A stretch of 51,338 bases of DNA from Candidatus Nomurabacteria bacterium (GTDB lineage: Bacteria; Patescibacteriota; Minisyncoccia; Phycocordibacterales; SBAW01): assembly GCA_943349945.1 (NCBI GenBank), contig CALQZS010000001.1, positions 1 to 51,338 on the forward strand, given 5' to 3'. The notes beneath the pieces are model-generated. The model ran no database searches, had not been told where the DNA came from, and saw only the letters and a list, made by a program, of their open reading frames with translations. Below, one piece after another: positions 31,802-39,290 of the stretch. Both the position numbers and the translations under genes were made by a program. Position 1 is the stretch's first letter; every line of letters begins with the position of its first letter.

Positions 31802-32557
31802 CTAGTTTGTACGAACCAGGGTGTATGCGCCCGGACTCTCAAGTATAGACGTACTAGTGGTGATACCTATTACCTCGCCAAAAAGCGTAAGCAAAAGCGA
31901 CCCAGGGGTGGATGACTGCACACTTGCTTCTACTCGACCCTCTGCTCCCCCGTTTGGCAACATAGCAATGACTCCTGTACCCACGGCGTCGACTCCTTTG
32001 CCGCCGATGCGGATAACACTTTGGCCCAGACGCAGTGTAGATGGGTCGGCCACCGCAGCGGGCGCCCAAGCGGTCGAGGTTCCCACAGCCACGGCAACCA
32101 CCGCCATGCTTGAGGTAGCAACAGTAGATTGCAACACCGCCGCGACCCGCGTACCGTCTGCCAAAATGACGTCAAATTTTTCTGCACCGGTTGCGGCAAG
32201 TGCGGCCTTGTCGGTTAGCGCCTTGCCCGAGGAATCTACAATTACCCCGCGCGCAAGCAATTGGTCGCTACCTTGCAGGGTGATGCGGATAACACTCTTT
32301 TGTGCTGCAGCTATAGACTGTGCGGCCAAGTCGTCATCTTTGACCACAAGGGTTTTTTGTACCACTGCCGCATTCTGACTCTGGGGCACCACGGTTTCGA
32401 CCGTGCGCTCTACTATTTGGTTTATGGTGCGCGTGACAGAAAGTGGCGCCTGGCTCATCAAAGACACGGTTACAATACCCGTCGCAATAGACGTTACAAA
32501 GCTCACCAACAAGGTAAGCAAGACTATTTGGTGTTTAGTGAGATGCTCAAGATCCAT
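31802..32557 (-). CDS. HtrA-like protein lacking the catalytic triad
   Basis: 251 residues. One TM helix (about 11-35) leads to a trypsin-like two-barrel fold aligned to HtrA by SVIRITLQGSD, RGVIVDSSGKALTD, LRLGQSVIRIG and GEVIGITTS. Expected residues are missing: the TNHHV-type His is replaced in LTDKAAL, the DVAVL-type Asp in SSMAVVAVAV, and GNSGGPL by TPGSLLL. No PDZ domain follows. It is probably a pseudoprotease acting as a scaffold or sensor outside the membrane. TATAAT (minus, 32570-32565) ends seven bases before the ATG. It converges on nothing and follows the cysteine desulfurase gene. Confidence 0.75.
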   Translation of the reverse strand: MDLEHLTKHQIVLLTLLVSFVTSIATGIVTVSLMSQAPLSVTRTINQIVERTVETVVPQSQNAAVVQKTLVVKDDDLAAQSIAAAQKSVIRITLQGSDQLLARGVIVDSSGKALTDKAALAATGAEKFDVILADGTRVAAVLQSTVATSSMAVVAVAVGTSTAWAPAAVADPSTLRLGQSVIRIGGKGVDAVGTGVIAMLPNGGAEGRVEASVQSSTPGSLLLTLFGEVIGITTSTSILESPGAYTLVRTN

Positions 32558-32565
32558 TACTACTA

Positions 32566-33753
32566 TTATACAACAATTCGGTACCTCTGCGCAATTTTTG
32601 CCAATGCCCCCGCAATGCGCCTTGCCTCTGTCTGTGTCGCAGTGGGCAAGAGCGTCAAACGCAGCGCAGTTTTTGCAACCTCAACAGACACCCCAAGCGC
32701 CAACAACACTGGCGACGGTTCATCATCCCCTGTGCTGCATGCCGAGCGGGTTGATGCTGCGATACCCATAGCGTCCAGCGCTACTACTGCCATTTGTCCA
32801 TCGAGTCCAGGTATAGAAATAGAGAGATTGTTTGCAACTCGTGCAGTAAATGGTGGCCCCAGCAGCACCGCTTCGGGCAACGCGCGCTGGATTTCTTGCC
32901 ACAAAAAATCCCGAACCCCAGCCACTGACTCTGCGCGTTGCTCGACACCCCGCTGTGCATCCTCAAGCGCCGCCGCAAACGCACCCACAAGCGGCAAGTT
33001 TTCTGTCCCGCTGCGCAGCCCCCGCTCTTGCCCGCCGCCCCGCACAAGCGGCGAGATGCGCACCCCACGTTTTGCATACAACACACCGACACCCTTGGGG
33101 CCGAGGATTTTTTGCCCATCGAGTGTCATCAGGTCGACACCGAGGCGCTCTACCATCAGAGGCAGCCACAGCGGCGCTTGCGATGCATCCACATGCACAT
33201 ACAGAGGCGTCGCACCTGTGCGACTTTTGCGGATGTGGCGAATTTCTTTAACTACTTCGCGCACAGGCTGCACTGTGCCTACCTCGCTGTTAACCAACTG
33301 CAACGACACTAGCACCGTGTCGTCTGTTATTGCCGCCGCAACAGCTGCCGTGTCTACTAACCCCGCACTGTCTACCGGAAGCTCTGTTACTTTGAGCCCT
33401 TGGGGCAGAAGTGCCCGCAGTGGCTCCAACACCGACGGATGTTCAATAGCAGAAGTAACCACATGCGCTGATGCACCTGCGTGCAACAGTGGCCACAAAG
33501 CGCCCACAAGCGCTAGGTTGTTTGCCTCGGTGCCACTTGCTACAAACACCAACTCGTCTGCATGCGCACCAATGGCCGCTGCTGCTTTGGCACGCGCCTG
33601 GTCTAGCTCGCCCTTTGCAGCTACAGCCTCCTTGTGCAAGCCGCCCGGGTTGCCATAGAGCCCCAACAGGCGCAGCAATTCTGCCTCTGCACGGGCAGAG
33701 ACGGGGGTTGCTGCAGCAGCATCAGCGTAGATACGTTTATTCCAACGAAACAC
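32566..33753 (-). CDS. Cysteine desulfurase (NifS/IscS family)
   Basis: PLP enzyme moving sulfur from cysteine to Fe-S or tRNA thiolation partners; 395 residues. ASGTEANNLALVG (PLP phosphate), SAIEHPSV, HVDASQAP, the Schiff-base Lys in MTLDGQKILGPKGVG (about 223) and the persulfide Cys in TRSACSTGDD (about 346) are all intact. It starts at GTG 33753. TATACT on the minus strand (33765-33760) is six bases upstream, so the mRNA is leaderless. It has no IscU/SufU partner nearby; use for tRNA thiolation (as with MnmA) is possible. Confidence 0.93.
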   Translation of the reverse strand: MFRWNKRIYADAAAATPVSARAEAELLRLLGLYGNPGGLHKEAVAAKGELDQARAKAAAAIGAHADELVFVASGTEANNLALVGALWPLLHAGASAHVVTSAIEHPSVLEPLRALLPQGLKVTELPVDSAGLVDTAAVAAAITDDTVLVSLQLVNSEVGTVQPVREVVKEIRHIRKSRTGATPLYVHVDASQAPLWLPLMVERLGVDLMTLDGQKILGPKGVGVLYAKRGVRISPLVRGGGQERGLRSGTENLPLVGAFAAALEDAQRGVEQRAESVAGVRDFLWQEIQRALPEAVLLGPPFTARVANNLSISIPGLDGQMAVVALDAMGIAASTRSACSTGDDEPSPVLLALGVSVEVAKTALRLTLLPTATQTEARRIAGALAKIAQRYRIVV

Positions 33754-33759
33754 ATCTTT

Positions 33760-33769
33760 AGTATATACT
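33760..33769. promoter_or_regulatory. Palindromic bidirectional -10 box
   Basis: AGTATATACT reads the same on both strands and gives TATACT in each direction. It lies six bases from the cysteine desulfurase GTG and seven from the DUF4446 ATG, so both leaderless starts appear to share one ten-base element. Confidence 0.65.
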
Positions 33770-33776
33770 GGGGCCT

Positions 33777-34301
33777 ATGCTGTTTGCATCCCAACCATTT
33801 TTGGTCTCTGCCACACACTATCTCACCTTGGCGGCGCCATGGGTCGCGCTGCTTGCGTTGTTGCTGTCTTTGACCGCGTGCATGGTGATGTGGTCGCTGC
33901 GTCGACGCTTTAAACGGCTGGCTCTGGGGCGCAACGGGTCGATAGAAGAGAGTGTTTCTATTTTGACACGCGACATCAAAGAGCTACAGACCTTTCGGGT
34001 TGAGCTCGAGAAGTATTTAAAAGTGGCCGAGCTGCGTATGCGTGGCAGTTTGCAAGGCTTGGGCATCATCCGCTTTAATCCGTTTTCAAGTGATGCAGGT
34101 GGTAACCAAAGTTTTTGTGCGGCATTTCTTGACGAAAGGCACTCTGGCGTGGTATTCTCAACACTCTACACCCGTGACCGCGTTGGCGTGTATGCAAAGC
34201 CCGTAGAAAACGGCATCTCAACTTTTGAGCTGACAGACGAAGAACGCGCAGCTATAGAAAAAGCAAAGAGTGCTATCGTCGAGCATAAGCGCGCGGCCTA
34301 A
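33777..34301 (+). CDS. DUF4446 family membrane protein
   Basis: 174 residues. One TM helix (about 18-40) is followed by a coiled helix (EESVSILTRDIKELQTFRVELEKYLKVAELRMR) and a compact domain with GIIRFNPFSSDAGGNQSFCAAFLDE and GVVFSTLYTRDRVGVYAKPV, the conserved core of DUF4446. Function unknown; in other bacteria the family neighbours chromosome-partition genes. Twelve bases separate it from infB. The TATACT at 33764-33769 is the promoter core. Confidence 0.88.
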   Translation: MLFASQPFLVSATHYLTLAAPWVALLALLLSLTACMVMWSLRRRFKRLALGRNGSIEESVSILTRDIKELQTFRVELEKYLKVAELRMRGSLQGLGIIRFNPFSSDAGGNQSFCAAFLDERHSGVVFSTLYTRDRVGVYAKPVENGISTFELTDEERAAIEKAKSAIVEHKRAA

Positions 34302-34313
34302 CCCATTTCATGT

Positions 34314-35852
34314 ATGAGTACAAAAAACAAACCAGGGGCTACCGCCCTATCTAAAGAGTCGCAAGTACGGCCACCTATTGTGGCTATTGTGGGGCACATC
34401 GACCACGGCAAGTCGACCCTGTTGGACTACATCCGCAAAAGCAACACCACCGCCGGCGAGGCAGGCGGCATCACCCAACACCTCTCTGCATACGAAGCCG
34501 AGCATAGCACACACGTAGACGGTAAGGCAGTACTGCGCACCATCACCTTTTTGGACACCCCAGGCCACGAGGCTTTTCGTGCTATGCGCTCGCGCGGACT
34601 CGAGGTCGCCGATGTGGCGATATTGGTCGTATCTGCCGAAGATGGCGCCAAGCCACAGACCCTCGAAGCACTTTCTCTTATCGCCGAAGCAAAAATCCCC
34701 TACATTGTTGCACTAACCAAAATAGACAAGCCAGGTAGCGACGTAGAAAAAGCAAAAATGTCTCTGCTTGAAAACGGCATCTACCTAGAAGGCCTGGGCG
34801 GCGAAGTGCCGTTTGTTGCGGTCTCGAGCAAAACTGGCGAAGGCATCCCCGAGCTGCTTGATTTGATTTTGTTGGCCGCCGAGATGGAAGGGCTTGCCGC
34901 AGACCACTCGCTGCCTGGCAGTGGCTTGGTGATAGAGGCGCATGTCGACAACAAGCGCGGCAACACCGCCACACTCATTGTGCAAAATGGCACCGTGCAC
35001 AGCGGCACCTTTGTGGTGTCGGGCAGTAGTTTTGCACCAGTGCGCATCATGGAAAACTTTTTGGGTAAACATATTACCGAGGCGCTCCCAGGGAGTCCTA
35101 TACGCATCGTCGGGTTCTCTACCCTACCCACCATTGGTGCAAAATGGAGCACTGTAGCATCTAAAAAAGAGGCAGAGGCCGCAGCACAAGCAAACCGCAC
35201 ACAACCCAAAGCAGCACAAAAACAAGACGGGGAGGAAGAGCCGCGCGCAACGCTGCCGCTGGTTATCAAAACCGACTTTGCCGGCACCGGCGACGCCGTG
35301 TTGCACGAGCTAGAAAAGCTGCCTAAAGATGCACGCATGGAGGTCAAGGTGGTGAGCCGCGGTGTGGGCCCTATTTCCGAAGGCGACATACGCTTTGCAG
35401 GCAGCGGCAACCCAGGACTCGTGGTCGGGTTTAATGTCAAAGTAGAGCGCGAAGCAAGCGAGCTTGCGGAGCGTCAAGGTGTTGGGGTGGCGACGTTCGA
35501 CATCATTTACAAACTGACAGAATGGTTGAGCGAAGAGATAGACAAACGCCGCCCACGCGAAAACCAAGAAGAAAAAACTGGTACCGCAAAAATTTTGAAA
35601 GTATTTAGCCACACCCGTGGCAAAGTAGTATTAGGCGGCAAGGTCGAAGACGGCGCCCTCTCCGACGGCGAGCAGGTTAAGATTATGCGCCGAGACTTGG
35701 AGCTTGGCCGCGGAGAAATAGTGAGCCTACAGGCGCAGAAAGCCGCAACCAAAAAAGTGGCCGCGGGGAATGAGTTTGGCGCCATGCTCAAAACAGAGGT
35801 CGAGCCTGCCCCAGGCGACCACCTAGAGTCGTTCACTATTGTTTTTAAATAA
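34314..35852 (+). CDS. infB: Translation initiation factor IF-2, short form
   Basis: GTPase that places initiator tRNA on the ribosome; 512 residues. G1 GHIDHGKST (about 27-35), G2 [11 protein letters not shown]3 DTPGHEAF (about 82-89) and G4 TKID (first residue Thr, not Asn) are seen. Domains II, III ([14 protein letters not shown]) and the C-terminal IF2-C domain follow. The long N-terminal region of typical IF-2 is absent, as in other reduced genomes. It lies downstream of DUF4446 and is followed by rbfA after a hairpin; infB-rbfA is a conserved order. Confidence 0.94.
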   Translation: MSTKNKPGATALSKESQVRPPIVAIVGHIDHGKSTLLDYIRKSNTTAGEAGGITQHLSAYEAEHSTHVDGKAVLRTITFLDTPGHEAFRAMRSRGLEVADVAILVVSAEDGAKPQTLEALSLIAEAKIPYIVALTKIDKPGSDVEKAKMSLLENGIYLEGLGGEVPFVAVSSKTGEGIPELLDLILLAAEMEGLAADHSLPGSGLVIEAHVDNKRGNTATLIVQNGTVHSGTFVVSGSSFAPVRIMENFLGKHITEALPGSPIRIVGFSTLPTIGAKWSTVASKKEAEAAAQANRTQPKAAQKQDGEEEPRATLPLVIKTDFAGTGDAVLHELEKLPKDARMEVKVVSRGVGPISEGDIRFAGSGNPGLVVGFNVKVEREASELAERQGVGVATFDIIYKLTEWLSEEIDKRRPRENQEEKTGTAKILKVFSHTRGKVVLGGKVEDGALSDGEQVKIMRRDLELGRGEIVSLQAQKAATKKVAAGNEFGAMLKTEVEPAPGDHLESFTIVFK

Positions 35853-35856
35853 CAAC

Positions 35857-35887
35857 AAAACTAACGTAGTCAGACTGCGTTAGTTTT
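35857..35887. terminator. Hairpin between infB and rbfA
   Basis: AAAACTAACGTAGTC and GACTGCGTTAGTTTT pair with one mismatch. The stem CTAACG/CGTTAG recurs in the rpsA terminator at 49919-49952. Confidence 0.8.
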
Positions 35888-35896
35888 ATACCCACT

Positions 35897-36211
35897 ATGG
35901 AAAACCGCAGCGAAAAAATACAAGAAGCAGTGCGTGCAACCGCCGCAGAGTTTTTATCCCGCGAAGCGGGGCGCAAGTCGCTTATCACCGTAACGCGCGC
36001 CGACATATCGAGCGACGGGCGGCGCGGAGTTATATACATCACCGTGCTGCCCGACACCGCCGAGGAGTCTGCAGTGCGCTTTGCCAACCGTAGCCGCACC
36101 GACCTTGCGCTGTTTTTTAAAAAACGTGTCCGGGGTGCACAGTTCCCCCATGTGGAGTTTGTGATAGACCGCGGCGAGAAAAATCGCCAACGCCTAGACG
36201 AGCTTTCGTAA
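35897..36211 (+). CDS. rbfA: Ribosome-binding factor A
   Basis: 104-residue KH-type maturation factor of the 30S subunit. Visible core: SEKIQEAVRATAAEFL, ITVTRADISSDGRRGVIYITVLP (about 27-49) and VRGAQFPHVEFVIDRG, which fits the R-x-P-x-L-x-F/V-D end of RbfA. It starts at ATG 35897, nine bases after the terminator stem. It follows infB, as in many bacteria. Confidence 0.9.
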   Translation: MENRSEKIQEAVRATAAEFLSREAGRKSLITVTRADISSDGRRGVIYITVLPDTAEESAVRFANRSRTDLALFFKKRVRGAQFPHVEFVIDRGEKNRQRLDELS

Positions 36212-36270
36212 AAATCTCCAAAATACGCTACAGTGTAGGTACCTCAAGTGTAGCTTGAGCGCATTCAAAG

Positions 36271-36342
36271 GGCCACGTAGTCAAGTGGTAAGACAAGAGT
36301 CTGCAAAACTCTTATGCGCGGGTTCGATTCCCGCCGTGGCCT
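36271..36342 (+). tRNA. tRNA-Cys (anticodon GCA)
   Basis: GGCCACG pairs with CGTGGCC; discriminator T, no encoded CCA (TCA follows). The anticodon loop CTGCAAA is enclosed by AAGAGT/ACTCTT. A hairpin CTCAAG/CTTGAG precedes it at 36243-36259. Confidence 0.95.
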
Positions 36343-36374
36343 CACGATTGCCCCGCCTCGCACCGCGGGGCAAA

Positions 36375-36459
36375 GCCGGGATGATGAAATGGTAGACATA
36401 GGGGACTTAAAATCCCCAGACCAATTACGGTCGTGTGGGTTCGAGTCCCACTCCCGGCA
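36375..36459 (+). tRNA. tRNA-Leu (anticodon TAA)
   Basis: GCCGGGA pairs with TCCCGGC; discriminator A, no full CCA (ACA). The anticodon loop CTTAAAA lies in GGGGA/TCCCC and a class II variable arm is present. A CDS begins five bases after its last base, so the two must be co-transcribed. Confidence 0.95.
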
Positions 36460-36464
36460 CAGCA

Positions 36465-37313
36465 ATGGACTTCTTTTTACCAGACATACCCGCCACCGCT
36501 TACTCCCCTTTTGAATGGCCAGAGTACAATCTTTCTCTCGCATATCCTGCGTTTGTGCATGCAAAAAATATTGGCACCAACCCGCCTGGTGTCCGCATCG
36601 GTGTGTGGCCTATATACATAGACGAGTACCGCAGCGACACCGAGCCCGCGCCACAAAAAGGCCCTGTGCAGCTGGCACAGTGGCATCGTCTCACCCGCAC
36701 AGACACGCCGCCGGGGTGGTGGCAGCTACCGCATGCACAACCAGAGCTATACATTGGGATTTATAATGACCTCCGTCCCGGATATACAAACAACTGGAAA
36801 AAAACCGCTGCGTACTATAGTCGCCAAGTTAAAAAAAGACTCCTTGACCAAGAGTACCGTATAGAATCTTTAGATTTTAATATCTTTGCCGAAGCGTTTG
36901 CTCATAGCACGGTTGCTCGCGAAATACCGACACTTGAGATACGCAAATTACAAAAACGTCTGGAGCTCTTTCCACAAAGCATCTCCATGTGGGGCATGCG
37001 TCGAATATCAGACAACAAAATAGTCGCGGGCTTCAGTGCCTTTGATTCGGCACACAACAAAGCAAGTCAGTATGGCTGCAGTTTTTATTTGCCAGAAGTG
37101 TATAGAGATAACCTAGTTGTTGGACTCATAGACCACTGGTTTGAAGTATCGATCCATAAACAAATACGAGTACTACACTTTGGGCTGTTTGCACCAAAAG
37201 GGCAAGGCACAGGGCGTGCAAAAACTATTTCCGATTTTAAATCAAAGTTTATAACTCATCATATCGCCTACCAACCCCCGCTTTGGCGACTCACAGGAGG
37301 AAAACTCTTTTAG
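36465..37313 (+). CDS. Unknown protein, acyltransferase-like, first tandem paralog
   Basis: 282 residues, soluble, rich in Trp/Tyr. The C-terminal half resembles a GNAT/FemABX fold: beta strands SMWGMRRISDNKIVAGFSAF and GCSFYLPEVYRDNLVVGLIDHWFEVS, then RVLHFGLFAPKG and ISDFKSKFITHHIAYQPP (the FK-x2-F element is reminiscent of FemABX C-termini). That assignment is tentative. The gene starts five bases after tRNA-Leu(TAA) with no Shine-Dalgarno, so tRNA 3' processing could release its mRNA with a very short leader. The paralog next door shares the motifs MDHWF, W-P and FKS-F. No homolog is known to me. Confidence 0.7.
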   Translation: MDFFLPDIPATAYSPFEWPEYNLSLAYPAFVHAKNIGTNPPGVRIGVWPIYIDEYRSDTEPAPQKGPVQLAQWHRLTRTDTPPGWWQLPHAQPELYIGIYNDLRPGYTNNWKKTAAYYSRQVKKRLLDQEYRIESLDFNIFAEAFAHSTVAREIPTLEIRKLQKRLELFPQSISMWGMRRISDNKIVAGFSAFDSAHNKASQYGCSFYLPEVYRDNLVVGLIDHWFEVSIHKQIRVLHFGLFAPKGQGTGRAKTISDFKSKFITHHIAYQPPLWRLTGGKLF

Positions 37314-37332
37314 CGTCTATAATGTCTATCAC

Positions 37333-38202
37333 ATGGACTTCCCCTACGGACAACTCATAGACGCCCCACCAGGGTTTGTAGCACCCGAGCAATGGCCAGA
37401 ATTTATGGCACAGGCAAACCCACCGCCGCTGTGCGCCCGCGAAGTCGTAGGTAGCAACCCCTCGGGTGTGCGTTGGAGCTTGTGGCCACTGACGTTCGAA
37501 GAATATGTAAGCGACATCGAGCCCGACCTTGCCGCATCCGCCATGGGTAAACTTGCACGCAACCGCTTGGTCACCTGGAAGCGCGTTGGTCGCAAGGATG
37601 TACCCCAGGGGTGGTGCGTTGGTAAGTCTCCGTGGCGCATAGACGGCGTATACAACTTGCAGGAAAATCCACACTACACAAAAGACTGGTCACAGACCGA
37701 GCGCCGCCACCAGCACAAGTGGGCAGCTTTGGTTGCACAGCAAAAATATTGCATCGAAGAAATTTCGATGGACGAGTTTTCCAACGCCTACACAAAAAGC
37801 ATCGTTGCAAAAAAATTTGGCACCGAGCTGCTGTTGCTTACCAAGCGCAAACACGCCGCAGCAAACACGCACATAGTACTCTATGGCGTACGCGATATTG
37901 CCAGCCAGGCCATTATCGCAGGGACTGCGGTTATATATTCTCCAACTCACAAAGGCTCCACGTGCGAGAGTCGCTTTATGCTACCCACGGCACGCGGCAC
38001 GCACGCGATGACCGGCCTTATGGACCACTGGTTTGCCGAATCACAAAAACGCGGCATTACTTTTTTGGTGTTTATGTATTTTTGGTACCCTGGTGCACCA
38101 AAAAAATGGCAAGGATTTTCGGAATTTAAATCACACTTTTGCAAGCACTATGTCGCCTACCCTCCCGAGCTTACGCGTTTTGTGCGCGGGAGGTTGTTTT
38201 AA
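37333..38202 (+). CDS. Unknown protein, acyltransferase-like, second tandem paralog
   Basis: 289 residues, colinear with the previous gene: MDF- start, W-SLWPLTFEEYVSDIEPD (compare GVWPIYIDEYRSDTEP), CIEEISMDEFSNAYTKSIVAKK, LYGVRDIASQAIIAGTAVIYSP, GLMDHWFAESQKRGITFLVF and FSEFKSHFCKHYVAYPPEL. The conserved Asp-His-Trp-Phe and FKS-x-F suggest a shared acyltransferase-like fold, as inferred for its sister. TATAAT at 37318-37323 lies nine bases before ATG 37333, so it has its own near-leaderless promoter. Function unknown. Confidence 0.7.
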   Translation: MDFPYGQLIDAPPGFVAPEQWPEFMAQANPPPLCAREVVGSNPSGVRWSLWPLTFEEYVSDIEPDLAASAMGKLARNRLVTWKRVGRKDVPQGWCVGKSPWRIDGVYNLQENPHYTKDWSQTERRHQHKWAALVAQQKYCIEEISMDEFSNAYTKSIVAKKFGTELLLLTKRKHAAANTHIVLYGVRDIASQAIIAGTAVIYSPTHKGSTCESRFMLPTARGTHAMTGLMDHWFAESQKRGITFLVFMYFWYPGAPKKWQGFSEFKSHFCKHYVAYPPELTRFVRGRLF

Positions 38203-38270
38203 ACTCAGGCTGGTCACTAGAAAGTTTAGTGTTTTTGTGTACAATTACGCTGTTTGCTGAAGCAACCAAT

Positions 38271-38346
38271 CCGCCCATAGCTCAGTTGGTAGAGCAACTC
38301 CCTCTTAAGGAGATGGTCCCAGGTTCGAGCCCTGGTGGGCGGACCA
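38271..38346 (+). tRNA. tRNA-Lys (anticodon CTT)
   Basis: CCGCCCA pairs with TGGGCGG; discriminator A with encoded CCA. The anticodon loop CTCTTAA lies in CTCC/GGAG. T-arm CCAGG-TTCGAGC-CCTGG. Confidence 0.95.
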
Positions 38347-38390
38347 AAGGTACAAAGATCCCGCCTGCGCGGGATTTTGTGCTTTGGTCC
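38341..38390 (+). terminator. tRNA-Lys terminator whose outer stem includes the tRNA 3' end
   Basis: The inner stem ATCCCGC/GCGGGAT is followed by TTTTG. Outside it GGACCAAAG (the tRNA discriminator and CCA) pairs with CTTTGGTCC at 38382-38390, giving an extended hairpin. Confidence 0.65.
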
Positions 38391-38567
38391 GAGCCGGAGC
38401 GATGTCGAGTCAGCAGACGAGACCGCGAGGCGGGGTCGCGACCGAACCCGAGCGTCGGCGAGGGCGAGAGTTGTGATGACAAAAGTCTATAGCAAGTTCG
38501 CGAGCAATTTTGCTGACGAGCAAAATCGACTTGTGATGACGAAGTCCGAGTCTGAGTCATAAACAAC
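38391..38567. other. Non-coding repeat-like stretch downstream of tRNA-Lys
   Basis: GC-rich, with many GAG/GCG steps in the first half. TTGTGATGAC occurs at 38471-38480 and 38531-38540, each followed by an AAGTC-like word. ATTTTGCT/AGCAAAAT forms a hairpin near 38507-38526. No credible ORF; translated frames include tRNA-derived peptides. Its composition resembles the stretch after tRNA-Leu(CAA). Confidence 0.5.
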
Positions 38568-38596
38568 TTGACAATCTAACAATTGTATGAGAAAAT
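38568..38596 (+). promoter_or_regulatory. Putative promoter of the Cys-rich secreted protein
   Basis: TTGACA (38568-38573), 17 bases, then GAAAAT (38591-38596). The -35 is perfect, the -10 moderate. Confidence 0.5.
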
Positions 38597-38628
38597 AAAC
38601 ATAGATGTTCTCGTAACTGGAGGTTTCA

Positions 38629-38988
38629 ATGCGTACGGTACTACTAGCTACTCTGCTCGCAACACTTGGTTTGCTGTGTCTGCACGATACAGCACAGGCC
38701 GCATGTTGGCGTCGAGCCGACGGAACATGTACGGTAGACGAGGTGTCCACCGTACCTGCCCGGCATATATGGCCGAGCGCGCCCTATGGTTGCCGAGTAC
38801 CCCAATGGAGCCCCGTATCTGTTGTGAAGGAGCTCTGTGGGCAAAACACCCGCTCACCGCAGCTCAGGCAGCAACGGCAGTCACGGTTTGTGTCGGCGCG
38901 GACACTGCACCCCGACGCACCCTTTGAGTGCCGACTCCCCGACACAACACCACCAGACATGGTGCTGAATATATGCGGACGGCGCTAG
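38629..38988 (+). CDS. Cys-rich secreted protein with internal duplication
   Basis: 119 residues. Signal peptide MRTVLLATLLATLGLLCLHDTAQA, then a mature protein with six cysteines. Two copies of a 27-residue unit (45-71 and 91-117) share the pattern P-x-AP-x2-CR-x-P...V-x3-CG, suggesting two disulfide-bonded loops. The Shine-Dalgarno GGAGG is six bases before ATG, and a promoter and strong terminator bracket the gene, so it is a self-contained unit. I do not recognise the family; a role outside the cell is all that can be inferred. Confidence 0.7.
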   Translation: MRTVLLATLLATLGLLCLHDTAQAACWRRADGTCTVDEVSTVPARHIWPSAPYGCRVPQWSPVSVVKELCGQNTRSPQLRQQRQSRFVSARTLHPDAPFECRLPDTTPPDMVLNICGRR

Positions 38989-38994
38989 CCTTAC

Positions 38995-39037
38995 TCCCCC
39001 ACAGCCACTTGAGCTGTGGGGGAGCTTCTTTTTTTTA
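38995..39037 (+). terminator. Strong Rho-independent terminator
   Basis: CTCCCCCACAG and CTGTGGGGGAG form an 11-bp stem, followed by CTTCTTTTTTTT. Confidence 0.93.
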
Positions 39038-39078
39038 AAACTTTCAAATACTCAAAAACAAGGTAGAATCGTCTTATC

Positions 39079-39159
39079 GCCGGGGTGGCGAAATGGTAGA
39101 CGCACTTGCCTTAGGAGCAAGCGAGGTAACTCATGGAGGTTCAAGTCCTCTCCCCGGCA
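39079..39159 (+). tRNA. tRNA-Leu (anticodon TAG)
   Basis: GCCGGGG pairs with CCCCGGC; discriminator A, no encoded CCA. The anticodon loop CTTAGGA lies in CTTGC/GCAAG and a class II variable arm is present. Third tRNA-Leu in the window. A T-run (TGTTTTTT) follows at 39165. Confidence 0.95.
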
Positions 39160-39199
39160 CAAATCTGTTTTTTATCCTTATTTCTGGCCCTTATATTGC

Positions 39200-39229
39200 T
39201 TGACAACTAGGCATATATGGTGGTATAAT
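39200..39229 (+). promoter_or_regulatory. Consensus promoter of the SPFH operon
   Basis: TTGACA (39200-39205), 18 bases, TATAAT (39224-39229). The predicted start is at about 39236-39237, on the ATG of a 17-codon leader ORF. Confidence 0.85.
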
Positions 39230-39236
39230 TAAGGAG

Positions 39237-39290
39237 ATGCGGCACGGTACCGCAATGAACCTTAACAATCGGAAGGACTGTGTCCTATGA
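39237..39290 (+). CDS. 17-residue leader peptide overlapping the SPFH start
   Basis: ATG 39237, 17 codons (MRHGTAMNLNNRKDCVL), TGA 39288-39290. The stop overlaps the SPFH start as ATGA, a translational-coupling arrangement. AAGGAG lies just before the ATG, but the predicted transcription start falls at or next to it, so the leader may itself be leaderless. The SPFH Shine-Dalgarno (GGAAGGA) lies inside this ORF. The short hairpin AGGAC/GTCCT in its last codons covers part of that site. Confidence 0.5.
   Translation: MRHGTAMNLNNRKDCVL

Noticed and set aside
38282-38566. 94-residue minus-strand ORF over tRNA-Lys and downstream DNA
   Set aside because: Ends in PPGLEPGTISLRG, a tRNA-derived sequence; no independent support.
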